From Sphingosinicella xenopeptidilytica (GTDB lineage: Bacteria > Pseudomonadota > Alphaproteobacteria > Sphingomonadales > Sphingomonadaceae), in NCBI RefSeq assembly GCF_042676985.1, contig NZ_JBHTIK010000008.1, positions 241,668 to 305,667 on the forward strand: a stretch of 64,000 nt of DNA, in the 5' to 3' direction. Position 1 is the first letter of the stretch, and each line of letters starts with the position of its first letter. A program made the position numbers and the translations under genes. This document shows, piece after piece, positions 52,903-61,528 of the stretch. The notes below the pieces were generated by a model, which was given only the letters and a program-made list of their open reading frames with translations, had not been told where the DNA came from and made no database searches.

Positions 52903-54137
52903 CCGAACAGCTCCATCTGGCGGGGCGGCGCCAGCCGGCTGCGCAGGTCAAGCCGGTCTATCAACAATGCCGGGCGCCAATCCGCCGCCGCGATGAAGGG
53001 GCGTATCTTCGATATGGATCGTGTCAGCCGGGCGAGGTCATCCAGTCGCAAGCGATGATGGCGGCGCGCCTGAATGATCGCCGCCACTGCGCGCGTACCC
53101 AGCCCTGGCACCCGCAGCAGCATCTCTTGTGGCGCGCGATTGATGTCGACCGGAAAGCCCTCCCGGTGTCCCAGCGCCCAGGCCAGCTTCGTATCGATAT
53201 CGAGCGGCAGCATCCCATCGGCATCGGTCGCCTGCTGCACCTCGTTCGCCGTAAATCCGTAAAAGCGCACCAGCCAGTCCGACTGATACAATCGATGCTC
53301 GCGTATTAACGGCGGGCGCTTAAGCGGCAGCACGGCACTGGCATCGGGGATGGGACTGAATGCGGAATAATAGACCCGGCGCAGCCTGAACCGGTCGTAA
53401 AGATGGCTAGCCCTTCCGATGATCTGGCTATCGCTGGCGTCATCCGCGCCGACGATCATCTGGGTGGACTGGCCAGCCGGGGCGAAGCAGGGCGCATGGC
53501 GAAAGCGCTTGCGCGCATCCCTGGCTTCAGTGATGGCATCGCCGATCCGTGCGATGGCTCCCTCGATCTGCTTGCCATTCTTGTCGGGTGCGAGCTTCGC
53601 CAAACTCGTCTCGGTCGGCAGTTCGACGTTGATTGATACCCGGTCCGCCCACAGCCCGGCTCGCTCGACAAGTTCCGGATCAGCCTCGGGAATTGTCTTG
53701 AGGTGGATATAGCCGCGAAAGCGATGATCCTCCCGCAAGGAGCGGGCGACCTCGATCATCTGCTCCATCGTGTGGCTGGAGGATTTGATGATGCCGGAGG
53801 AGAGGAAAAGCCCTTCGATATAGTTGCGCCGGTAAAAGCTCAGCGTCAGGTCCACGACTTCGGCCGGCGTGAAGCGCGCCCGACGCACGTTCGAGCTCTT
53901 GCGGTTGACGCAATAGTGGCAGTCGAAGATGCAGTGGTTGGTCAGCAGTATCTTGAGCAGGGAGATGCACCGCCCATCGGGTGCATAAGCATGGCAGATC
54001 CCCATGCCCTGGGTTGAGCCCAGCCCCTTTCCATCGCGGCTGTGGCGTTTAGCCGTACCGGACGAAGCGCAGGAAGCGTCGTATTTTGCAGCGTCCGCCA
54101 GAATTTCCAGGCGCTCGCTCAAACTCAAACTGGACAT
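52899..54137 (-). CDS. Putative DNA modification/repair radical SAM protein (TIGR03916 type)
   Basis: A 412-aa radical SAM protein. The cluster motif is CIFDCHYC (Cys69, Cys73, Cys76; C-x3-C-x2-C), preceded by the family's DAAKYDASCASSG and GICHAYAPDG segments. The C-terminal third has a helix-hairpin-helix DNA-binding motif (VPGLGTRAVAAIIQARR). The family co-occurs with DUF4130 and UdgX genes, which follow here with an ATGA overlap, and is assumed to repair or modify DNA. A LexA-type box lies two bases upstream of the ATG, so the gene is probably SOS-induced. Confidence 0.9.
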   Translation of the reverse strand: MSSLSLSERLEILADAAKYDASCASSGTAKRHSRDGKGLGSTQGMGICHAYAPDGRCISLLKILLTNHCIFDCHYCVNRKSSNVRRARFTPAEVVDLTLSFYRRNYIEGLFLSSGIIKSSSHTMEQMIEVARSLREDHRFRGYIHLKTIPEADPELVERAGLWADRVSINVELPTETSLAKLAPDKNGKQIEGAIARIGDAITEARDARKRFRHAPCFAPAGQSTQMIVGADDASDSQIIGRASHLYDRFRLRRVYYSAFSPIPDASAVLPLKRPPLIREHRLYQSDWLVRFYGFTANEVQQATDADGMLPLDIDTKLAWALGHREGFPVDINRAPQEMLLRVPGLGTRAVAAIIQARRHHRLRLDDLARLTRSISKIRPFIAAADWRPALLIDRLDLRSRLAPPRQMELFG

Positions 54138-54139
54138 AT

Positions 54140-54154
54140 GTTCTATATATGTTC
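54140..54154 (-). promoter_or_regulatory. LexA (SOS) box of the repair operon
   Basis: GTTC-TATATAT-GTTC on the plus strand, GAAC-N7-GAAC on the coding strand, is an exact match to the alphaproteobacterial LexA operator. It ends two bases before the radical SAM ATG. No ribosome binding site fits between, suggesting a leaderless transcript with the -10 inside or just upstream of the box. Confidence 0.75.
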
Positions 54155-54239
54155 TTACGCAACTTTAGGCAACCGATCGCTGCGCCTGTGCCTCTGGAAG
54201 TGCCGAGCCCGGACTCACGCAGTGACAGAATGGGGTTAG

Positions 54240-54498
54240 CTTGCATGCCGAAACAAGCGGGGAGACGGTCGGCATGGCGGGCTGGTCCGTCCGGGATAGC
54301 GATGGTTTCCCAGCTGCGCATAGATTGGACGGAGACGGGTGGCCGCCGGTCGACGAGCCGGATCGCAGGGGCTTCGGCTCGCTCATCATGGAGCGCAATC
54401 CACGCGTCATTTCCGGTGCAAGGGTGAGTTGTCACTACGAGCCCACAGGCTTCATATGGCGATTTAAAGCGCCTGCGCATAGCGTTCTGGCCAGTTAG
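54240..54498 (+). pseudogene. C-terminal remnant of an HWE/HisKA_2-type histidine kinase
   Basis: The plus strand reads, in one frame, QLRIDWTETGG and then, one frame over, PPVDEPDRRGFGSLIMERNP, then GARVSCHYEPTGFIWRFKAP and a stop at 54496. This matches the end of the ATPase domain of HWE-type sensor kinases (G-R-x-x-x-x-W-x-E-x-G-G-P-P-V, R-R-G-F-G-S). The upstream N-box region is not readable, and a one-base deletion near 54345 breaks the frame. A decayed fragment between the repair operon and the catalase. Confidence 0.55.
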
Positions 54499-54537
54499 GC
54501 GAGGCAGCCGGCAAGGGCTCGGCGTCATCGCTCTTTT

Positions 54538-54564
54538 GGAACTATTGCCGGGATGAAGCGTAAC
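54538..54564 (+). promoter_or_regulatory. EcfG-type general stress promoter candidate of the catalase operon
   Basis: GGAAC (54538-54542), a 16-bp spacer and CGTAAC (54559-54564) are close to the EcfG consensus (GGAAC-N16/17-CGTT), with one change in the -10. It is about 105 bp upstream of the catalase ATG. Confidence 0.45.
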
Positions 54565-54667
54565 TGATCCAGAGCGGTGAATTCTGGAGAGGGCATCGTA
54601 AAACCGGCACGCCGACCGGGCGGCTCACGGCATTCATCGCGATACCATTCCACGGGGAGGAGCGATC

Positions 54668-56827
54668 ATGCCCAAAAGCAGCAAGCCAGCCGGTTCACCT
54701 AGCCTCACCAACTCTCTCCACCACCATGCGCCAGGGTCGGGACAGATCGATGTCGACGAGGGTGTCGGCGTCGGAGGCGAAACGCAGCAGACCATCGCTT
54801 CTGATGGAGATCACCAGGACGGCACAGCCCATCTGACCGACAATTTTGGTCACCGTATTTCGGACAACCAGAACAGCCTGCGGGCCGGAGAGCGCGGCCC
54901 CACGCTGTTGGAAGACTTCGTCCTCCGCGAGAAGATCTTCCATTTCGACCATGAGCGCATTCCCGAGCGGATCGTCCATGCCCGCGGCTCTGGCGCGCAT
55001 GGCGTGTTCGAATGCACCAAGGCCATTCCTGAACTCACCAAGGCGTCGATCCTCCAGAAGAAGGGCAATAGCTGCCCGGTATTCGTGCGCTTCTCGACCG
55101 TGGCGGGGGGCGCCGGGTCGATCGATACGCCGCGTGATGTGCGTGGCTTCGCAGTCAAGCTCTATACCGACAGCGGCAACTGGGATCTGGTCGGTAACAA
55201 CATCCCGGTCTTCTTCATTCAGGACGCGATGAAGTTTCCGGATCTGGTTCACAGCGTGAAGATGGAGGCGGATCGCGGTTATCCGCAAGCCGCTTCCGCG
55301 CATGACACCTTCTGGGACTTTATCGGCCTGATGCCCGAAGCCATGCACATGATCATGTGGGCGATGTCAGACCGCGCCATCCCGCGCTCGCTCAGGATGA
55401 TGGAAGGGTTCGGGGTCAACACGTTCCGCTTCGTCAATGCCAAGGGCGAGGCGCGCTTCGTCAAATTCCACTGGAAGCCGGTGTTGGGCATCCAATCCAC
55501 GACATGGGACGAAGCGGTGAAGATCGCCGGCGCGGACCCCGACTTCCATCGGCGCGACCTGTTCGAGGCGATCGAAGCCGGCGACTATCCCGCATGGGAT
55601 CTCGGCGTGCAGGTCTTCGATGAGAACTGGGCCGCGCAGCAGCCCTACGATGTCCTCGACGCCACGAAGCTCATCCCTGAGGAGGAAATCCCCGTCGAAA
55701 TCGTCGGGCGGATGACGCTCAATCGCAATGTCGACAATTTCTTCGCCGAAACCGAGCAGGCGGCTTTTCTGCCGAGCAACATCATTCCCGGTATCGATTT
55801 CTCCAACGACCCGCTGCTGCAAGGCCGCCTCTTTTCCTATCTGGACACGCAGAAATCGCGGCTTGGAACCACCAATTTCCACCAGATTCCGATCAACGCG
55901 CCCAAATGCCCGTTCCACAATTTCCAGCGCGACGGGATGATGCAGACTCTGGTGCCCACCGGCCGCGCCAATTATGAGCCGAACAGCCTCGCCGACGCCG
56001 GCGAGGATGGCGGTCCGCGTGCCTGCCCTGAAACCGGCTTTTCCAGCTTCACGGCGAATGACGAGCGCAACGATCCCGCGCAGAAGCTGCGCATCCGCGC
56101 GGAGTTGTTCGCCGATCACTATAGTCAGGCGCGTCTGTTCTACCGTTCGCAAACGGAGAATGAGCAGGCGCATATTGCCTCGGCGCTGGTGTTCGAACTG
56201 TCCAAGGTGCAGCTCGACCATGTCCGCGCGCGGGTCGTCTCCCGGCTGCGCAACATTGACGAGGATCTGGCGAAGCGGGTCGCCGACGGCCTCGCCATCG
56301 ATCTGCCGGAAAAGGCCAAGGCAGCGAAAGCCCCCGTCGACATGCCGCCATCCGATGCGCTGTCGATCCAGAAGCAGGCGAAGGACATGCTCGAAGGCCG
56401 CAAGGTCGGCATCTTGTTCTCGGAAGGCTCCGACAAGGGCAGCATCGATACGCTGAAGGCCGGAATCGAGAAGGCTGGCGGAACCGCCTTTCTCGTTGCT
56501 CCCAAAGTCGGCGGGATCAAGGTGAAGGGTGGCACGCTCAAGGCCGATGGCCAGTTGGCTGGATCGCCTTCGGTGCTGTTCGACGCAGTCGCCTCGATTC
56601 TGATGCCCGATGCCGCTGAAAAGCTGACCAAGGATGGTGCTGCGGTTCAATGGTTCATGGACGCCTATGGTCATTGCAAGACCATCGCCCACTGCAAAGG
56701 CACGCAGATTCTGCTCGACAAGGCCAATGTCGAACCGGACGGTGGCGTGGTTTCCATCGAGAATTTCATGAAGGCTGGTGTCAAACGCCATTGGGCACGC
56801 GAGCCCAAAGTGCGCGATCTCGCCTGA
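54668..56827 (+). CDS. katE: Large-subunit catalase (HPII type)
   Basis: A 719-aa clade 2 catalase. The catalytic histidine is His104 (RIVHARGSGAHG), the distal asparagine is Asn177 (GNNIPVFFIQD) and the proximal heme tyrosine is Tyr391 (RLFSYLDTQKSRLG). After about residue 590 a class I glutaminase/DJ-1-like C-terminal domain follows (GRKVGILFSEGSDKGSIDTL), as in HPII. It disproportionates hydrogen peroxide. GGGGAGGAG lies just before the ATG. It is the first gene of an operon with a hemerythrin-domain protein and an FAD oxidoreductase. Confidence 0.95.
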   Translation: MPKSSKPAGSPSLTNSLHHHAPGSGQIDVDEGVGVGGETQQTIASDGDHQDGTAHLTDNFGHRISDNQNSLRAGERGPTLLEDFVLREKIFHFDHERIPERIVHARGSGAHGVFECTKAIPELTKASILQKKGNSCPVFVRFSTVAGGAGSIDTPRDVRGFAVKLYTDSGNWDLVGNNIPVFFIQDAMKFPDLVHSVKMEADRGYPQAASAHDTFWDFIGLMPEAMHMIMWAMSDRAIPRSLRMMEGFGVNTFRFVNAKGEARFVKFHWKPVLGIQSTTWDEAVKIAGADPDFHRRDLFEAIEAGDYPAWDLGVQVFDENWAAQQPYDVLDATKLIPEEEIPVEIVGRMTLNRNVDNFFAETEQAAFLPSNIIPGIDFSNDPLLQGRLFSYLDTQKSRLGTTNFHQIPINAPKCPFHNFQRDGMMQTLVPTGRANYEPNSLADAGEDGGPRACPETGFSSFTANDERNDPAQKLRIRAELFADHYSQARLFYRSQTENEQAHIASALVFELSKVQLDHVRARVVSRLRNIDEDLAKRVADGLAIDLPEKAKAAKAPVDMPPSDALSIQKQAKDMLEGRKVGILFSEGSDKGSIDTLKAGIEKAGGTAFLVAPKVGGIKVKGGTLKADGQLAGSPSVLFDAVASILMPDAAEKLTKDGAAVQWFMDAYGHCKTIAHCKGTQILLDKANVEPDGGVVSIENFMKAGVKRHWAREPKVRDLA

Positions 56828-56840
56828 CAGGGAGGATGAT

Positions 56841-57461
56841 ATGGCAACACAGACCATCGAAACCCGCAGCCGGAAGCGCATCACGCCGGCGAAGGCAAAA
56901 ACCGCCGCGATCGGGAAGGCGAAAGCGATCGCGCCCGATCTTGCCGCCCGGATCGGCAGCACGCCGAAGACGAAGTTTCGCGGAGACCCGGACGTATTCG
57001 GGCGTTTAGTCGAGGATCATGACCGGCACCGTGCCCTGCTGGCGATGATCGAGGAGACGCAGGGCAAATCGCCCGATCGTCAGACGCTGTTCCTGGAACT
57101 GGTGAAGGAACTCAAGTCCCACGCCGCCGCGGAGGAACAGGCGCTCTGGTCCACGGTGCTGCGCGATCCTGAAACAACCGACGACGCCCGCCACGCCATC
57201 GCCGAGCATAAGGAGATCGACGATATGCTTGCCGATCTCGCCGCACGTGACATGGCCTCGCCCGGTTGGCTGCGACGCTTCGCGGACCTCAGGCAAGAGT
57301 ATCTGCACCATATCCGGGAAGAGGAGCAGGAGCAGTTCGTCGCGGCCCAGAAGCATCTCAAGGCGACCGATGTTCGCTATATGCGCCGCATCTTCAATCG
57401 CCGCAAAAAGGAAGGGAAGGCCGTCGCGAAGATCGAGAAGAAGATTAGTCTGAAGGATTGA
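56841..57461 (+). CDS. Hemerythrin HHE-domain protein
   Basis: A 206-aa protein. A basic N-terminal tail of about 45 residues, rich in Lys/Ala (RSRKRITPAKAKTAAIGKAK), precedes a hemerythrin-like four-helix bundle with the iron-binding histidines and glutamates in LVEDHDRHRALL, LKSHAAAEEQALW, AEHKEIDDML and YLHHIREEEQEQF. The C-terminal end is again lysine-rich. It probably binds a diiron centre for sensing or handling O2, NO or peroxide; the basic tails could bind nucleic acid. GGGAGGATGAT precedes the ATG, 13 bp after katE. Confidence 0.87.
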   Translation: MATQTIETRSRKRITPAKAKTAAIGKAKAIAPDLAARIGSTPKTKFRGDPDVFGRLVEDHDRHRALLAMIEETQGKSPDRQTLFLELVKELKSHAAAEEQALWSTVLRDPETTDDARHAIAEHKEIDDMLADLAARDMASPGWLRRFADLRQEYLHHIREEEQEQFVAAQKHLKATDVRYMRRIFNRRKKEGKAVAKIEKKISLKD

Positions 57462-57465
57462 GCCC

Positions 57466-59091
57466 ATGTCCGACGAGGGGGCGCTGAAACGGGTCGCGAT
57501 CGTCGGCGCGGGGCCGACCGGACTCTATACTTTCTTCTCGCTGCTGGAAGCCGGCACGCCGCTTGCCATTGCCATTTATGAACAGGCGGAGGAAGCGGGC
57601 GTCGGCATGCCTTACAATGATGACGAGAATATCCGGCTGATGCTGGCCAATATCGCCAGCATCGAGATACCACCGCTCATCCAAACCTATCTCGACTGGT
57701 TGCTCGATCAGGACGCAGATCGCCTGGCGCGCTATGGTGTGGAGAAGGATGGTCTGCATGAGCGCCAGTTTCTGCCGCGCATCCTGCTTGGGGAATATTT
57801 CCGGGATCAGTTCCTGGCGCTGGTGGAGCGGGGAAAGGCAACAGGTTTCGACATCGCCGTGTACGAATCCTGCCGCATCACCGATTTGGAAGCGCGGGAG
57901 AATGGAGTCTGGCTCTCCGCAGAGTGCCAGAGCGAACCGCAGTGCTTCGACCTTGCCGTCATCGCCACAGGCCATGTCTGGCCCGATGGAGAAGAGGCGA
58001 CGCGCTCCTTTTTCCCCAGCCCCTGGTCGGGCTTACTCGATGCGGACATCCCGCCTCGCAAGGTCGGCATAATGGGCACGTCGCTCAGCGCCATCGACGC
58101 GGCGATGGCAGTGGCTGCTCAGCACGGCCGGTTTGTCGAGGAGGTGGACGAGGCGTTGCGGTTCAAGCGTGATGAGGGCAGCGAGGGGCTGACGATCACG
58201 CTGATGTCTCGCTCAGGAATCCTGCCCGAAGCCGATTTCTACTGCCCCATTCCCTATGAACCACTCCGCGTCGCGACGCCGGAAGCCATTGAGCGGGAAA
58301 TCGGCGCTGGATCGGATAACCTGCTGGATAGGATTTTCGCGCTCATGGCGCGGGAGATTGAAGCAGCCGATCCCACCTGGAGCGCACGCGTTTCGCTACC
58401 TGATCTCGATGCCGACAGCTTCGCCGACGCCTACTTTTCGGATCGCCAGCGTCACGACGCATTCCGTTGGGCCGAATATAATCTGAGAGAGGTCGAGCGG
58501 AACAAGCGCGGACGGCACACCGTGCCCTGGCGCTATGCGATCCTGCGCCTCCACGAAACCGTGCAGGAGATAGTGCCCAACCTGTCCGACGAGGACCGGG
58601 ACCGCTTCGATGCCGGACTCAGCAGGGTGTTCATCGACAATTATGCAGCAATTCCCTCAGAATCGATCCGCAGACTGCTCGCGCTGCGCGAAGCGGACGT
58701 CATCCGCCTGCTGGAACTGGGATCGGATTACGATAAGCAGGTCGAGGAGACTGGCACAGACATCGACGTCGATGGGACCCCGCATCACTTTGACGTGTTT
58801 ATCGATGCGCGGGGCCAGAGACCGCTGAAGACCAAAGATCTGCCCTTCCCCAGCCTACGCCGCCAGTTACTCGCGGTTGGGGAGGATATTCCCGATGTCG
58901 GGGAGGATTATGTTTTGCTGGCACCGGACGTCACGCGTGGCCGTGTCGCATTCGGGGCACTGCCTTACCTCATACATGATCGGCCCTTCATCCAGGGCAT
59001 TACCGCCAGCGCCGAGATCGGATCGGCAATTTCCAACGCGGCAAGCAAGGCCGGGTCGCGTACACGTCGAAGGCTCGGAGTTATTGGATAA
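57466..59091 (+). CDS. FAD/NAD(P)-binding oxidoreductase (PF13454-like)
   Basis: A 541-aa protein with an N-terminal FAD-binding Rossmann motif VAIVGAGPTGLYTFFSLLEAG, a second nucleotide-binding turn KVGIMGTSLSAIDAAMAVA and a DLAVIATGHVW strand. This is the FAD-NAD(P)-binding domain of uncharacterised oxidoreductases annotated near HpaH- or pyridine-nucleotide-disulfide-like proteins, without an obvious redox cysteine pair. It starts four bases after the hemerythrin stop, so it is surely in the katE operon. It could be the reductase feeding electrons to the diiron hemerythrin, an inference from neighbourhood only. Confidence 0.8.
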   Translation: MSDEGALKRVAIVGAGPTGLYTFFSLLEAGTPLAIAIYEQAEEAGVGMPYNDDENIRLMLANIASIEIPPLIQTYLDWLLDQDADRLARYGVEKDGLHERQFLPRILLGEYFRDQFLALVERGKATGFDIAVYESCRITDLEARENGVWLSAECQSEPQCFDLAVIATGHVWPDGEEATRSFFPSPWSGLLDADIPPRKVGIMGTSLSAIDAAMAVAAQHGRFVEEVDEALRFKRDEGSEGLTITLMSRSGILPEADFYCPIPYEPLRVATPEAIEREIGAGSDNLLDRIFALMAREIEAADPTWSARVSLPDLDADSFADAYFSDRQRHDAFRWAEYNLREVERNKRGRHTVPWRYAILRLHETVQEIVPNLSDEDRDRFDAGLSRVFIDNYAAIPSESIRRLLALREADVIRLLELGSDYDKQVEETGTDIDVDGTPHHFDVFIDARGQRPLKTKDLPFPSLRRQLLAVGEDIPDVGEDYVLLAPDVTRGRVAFGALPYLIHDRPFIQGITASAEIGSAISNAASKAGSRTRRRLGVIG

Positions 59092-59561
59092 TTAGCTTGT
59101 CTCCTGCCGCCAACAGAGCCGACGTTCGTGGTGCTCCGGTTGGCCGTCAAAACCGGCCGTTCATTCGCGCGGCGAGTGATGGCCCCTTCTGGGCCGTTAG
59201 CTGACTGCACGGTTTCGAGCGAGAATCACGGGAAGCGGCTCTTCGTTTACATGATTCTATATGGTCATGGTCGGACAGCTGAACGCCGTAGGGGAGAGTT
59301 TGTCTCGTCCACAACTGCCAGTTCGCACCGACCAACAACTTCGACAGTTTGCTCCGGTACTGGCGCTTGCATCGGGAGACCACGGGCGTTTCCGTCGAGG
59401 TTCGCATCGCGGCGGTTGCCCGCAGGGCCGAATCCGAAACTCCTGGCGTGTGCGATGTCATTGCCTCAGAATTCGTCCTATTAGGGTGACGGTTTTCTCC
59501 ATCAATGTCAGGATGAACAGGGACTCGAATGGTTCGATCCGTGAGCAGACTCGGTAATTGA
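59092..59561. other. Gene-free spacer after the catalase operon
   Basis: About 470 bp without a convincing gene. A minus-strand frame crossing it has no ribosome binding site or family-like segments and overlaps the next gene. Base composition is lower in GC than on either side, possibly marking a junction. Confidence 0.4.
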
Positions 59562-60707
59562 ATGACAAAAAATGATGATTGGCATCCCAAGACGGTGAGC
59601 CTTTGCAGGCATTGCGCCAAAGATCCTGAGTTGAAAGCCTTGGTCGAAAGCGACCTCCGCGATGGCGTTTGCGGGGTTTGCGGTTCGAGTGCCTCCAGGG
59701 TCTACAATCCCGAACGGTTCGCGGAGGCGCGCAACCTCATCAGGGCGCTGACACGGTTCCACTTCAGCGAGCCAGACTATAATCCTGACGAAGGTGGAAC
59801 ATCGATCCATAACATCCTTCTCGAAGACCCGAATCCGATCGTCGAGACGGCGAAGCCCGGTCCTCATGCCAAGGCCTTCATCCACCGGATCACATGGGAA
59901 GACGGGATGTACCCCGACCCTGACATGGGTATCCGGCTCTACGCCGGGGAAGAACCCAATCTGGAACAGCTGCTGAATTTCTCGATTCCCGAAACGGTCT
60001 CATCGTTCAGGAGGCTCGGAGAGAGGCTGAAGCAGGAAAACTTCCACGCTGTCGAGAATGCGATGGAGAAACTCGTTGCCAGGATCGAGGCCGATATTGA
60101 GTTCGAAGTGACAGAAGACTCGCTCTGGTATCGAGGACGGATCGGCGTAGCTCGGGATCGCCTCGGCATGCCACATGGAGAAGTTGTCCGGGTCGCTACG
60201 CCGTACAAGGGAACAGCGATCGGCGCACGCCTGCCACCCGATGCGACGGCGGGCCGCACAAACCGGGAGGGCGTATCCGTTCTTTATCTGGCGTCGGAAG
60301 TGGAAACCGCGCTGGCGGAAATTCGACCCCATCCAGGACATCTGATCTCCATGGGCGGTTTCCGCGCTGGAAAGAACCTTCGGGTCGCGCGCTTCGATCT
60401 CCCGATCAGAAGCTTCTCGTCATCGGACGATCGCCTCGATCTGTTCACGATCATCTATCACATCGACTGGCTGCTCCGCTTTCCGATCATTCCGGAGGAA
60501 CGACACCGCTATGCCGTCACCCAGCTTCTGTCTGACATACTCATTCGCCGCGGCTTCGAAGGGATCGCGTATCGAAGCTCGGTCGGAACAGGTATAAATC
60601 TCTGCGTATTCGATCCCTCGAGATTTGCATTCGACGAAAGCGCATCGGCTGTGAAACAGGTCGAACAACTGCACTACACATTCTCGGACGTGGACATGCA
60701 TGACTGA
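59562..60707 (+). CDS. HEPN/RES N-terminal and RES domain protein (putative NAD+-degrading toxin family)
   Basis: A 381-aa protein. The N-terminus carries two C-x-x-C pairs (CRHC at 15-18, CGVC at 37-40), a zinc-ribbon-like head. A helical HEPN/RES-N-type region follows, then a C-terminal RES domain with LWYRGRIG (Arg191), the LYLASEVETALAEIRPHPG strand-helix (Glu253) and a YRSSVGTG serine. RES domains in MbcT/Xre-RES toxin pairs hydrolyse or phosphorolyse NAD+. No antitoxin-like partner gene is adjacent, so this may be a stand-alone abortive-infection or stress protein whose head controls activity. The ribosome binding site is weak. Confidence 0.8.
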   Translation: MTKNDDWHPKTVSLCRHCAKDPELKALVESDLRDGVCGVCGSSASRVYNPERFAEARNLIRALTRFHFSEPDYNPDEGGTSIHNILLEDPNPIVETAKPGPHAKAFIHRITWEDGMYPDPDMGIRLYAGEEPNLEQLLNFSIPETVSSFRRLGERLKQENFHAVENAMEKLVARIEADIEFEVTEDSLWYRGRIGVARDRLGMPHGEVVRVATPYKGTAIGARLPPDATAGRTNREGVSVLYLASEVETALAEIRPHPGHLISMGGFRAGKNLRVARFDLPIRSFSSSDDRLDLFTIIYHIDWLLRFPIIPEERHRYAVTQLLSDILIRRGFEGIAYRSSVGTGINLCVFDPSRFAFDESASAVKQVEQLHYTFSDVDMHD

Positions 60708-61057
60708 GTACGTCGCTGCCATTGTGGTCGACAAATAAACGAACGGCCGGTTTGGGATGGGCAAGGACTAGCCCGAACGTCAGCAACGGGGCGCAAAGCG
60801 GTCATAAGGTTTGCACACCTGCATGGTGCCATCCCGCCTACGGCGGTCTGAATCCTGTTTGATCCGGCTCTCGCGCGGTGTGTGCGGGTCGCTTTGCCTT
60901 TGGTCCGGCTGTGCCGGTCCTGCAACCCGCGTAGCGGGTCTTCCACTTCGTTTCAGCCTTTCGGGTGCAGGCCCGGCCCTTTAGGCCGGACCTCTCGGCG
61001 CTCCGCCGCCCACCCCGCTCTTCCGCCGGGTGCGGCTGATGGAGAGGGAGAAGAGGG
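60708..61057. other. GC-rich palindromic leader region
   Basis: No gene. Contains several short inverted repeats, the clearest being GGCCCGGCC/GGCCGGACC at 60970-60992 with one mismatch and a five-base loop. The many small stem-loops and the following long purine run GGAGAGGGAGAAGAGGG suggest a structured leader of the sigma-like gene, or element backbone sequence. Confidence 0.4.
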
Positions 61058-61456
61058 GTGCAGCAGCGTATCAATGGAGCCGCCGTGCCGCAGGATATGG
61101 ACCGGCTTTCGGTCATGCGGCGGGTGCTCGAAGGCCTGCCTGAAACGACGCTGATCGTGTTCATGGCGCACCGGGTCGAGGGTAAGCGCTATGCCGAGAT
61201 CGCACGCGAGCTTGGCATCAGCGAATGGCGCGTCGAGCGCCACATGGTGCGCGCGATCGGCCGGATCGCGGACGTGGGTGGACGCTACCGGACGGCGTTT
61301 CTGGCGCTCGATCTCATGTCCCGGCAGGTGCTGGAGCTGGCTTGGGACGGGCTTTCGCATGACCGGATCGGCGTGCGGCTGGGACTTGCCTTGGACGAGG
61401 TCGAGACCCGCATGGCCGATGCTCTGGTGTCACTCGATGAGGCCACAACCCTCTGA
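61058..61456 (+). CDS. Sigma-70 region 4-like DNA-binding protein
   Basis: A 132-aa protein with a GTG start behind GGAGAGGGAGAAGAGG. Residues about 18-70 resemble sigma factor region 4: LSVMRRVLEGLPETTLIVFM, then KRYAEIARELGISEWRVERH as the helix-turn-helix, and MVRAIGRI. The C-terminal half (SRQVLELAWDGLSHDRIGVR) looks like a second HTH repeat. There is no region 2, so it is not a complete sigma factor; more likely a small regulator of a mobile element. It is followed by a hairpin terminator and the nucleotidyltransferase-HEPN gene. Confidence 0.75.
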   Translation: MQQRINGAAVPQDMDRLSVMRRVLEGLPETTLIVFMAHRVEGKRYAEIARELGISEWRVERHMVRAIGRIADVGGRYRTAFLALDLMSRQVLELAWDGLSHDRIGVRLGLALDEVETRMADALVSLDEATTL

Positions 61457-61457
61457 C

Positions 61458-61490
61458 CAGGGGGTTGTGATCGTAGCCCCCTGTTCTTGC
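61458..61490 (+). terminator. Hairpin after the sigma-like gene
   Basis: CAGGGGG and CCCCCTG form a 7-bp stem around a 12-base loop, followed by TTCTT. It begins right after the TGA and ends before the ribosome binding site of the next gene. Moderate strength; it may attenuate readthrough. Confidence 0.5.
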
Positions 61491-61528
61491 AGTGCAAAGT
61501 CACGCCCCAGTTGCTAGGAAGGCGTCCT

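Noticed and set aside
54049..54528. A 159-codon minus-strand frame across the space before katE
   Set aside because: It crosses the LexA box and the radical SAM start, and the plus strand carries the better-supported kinase remnant.
59147..59620. A 157-codon minus-strand frame before the RES gene
   Set aside because: No ribosome binding site or domain, and it overlaps the RES gene start.
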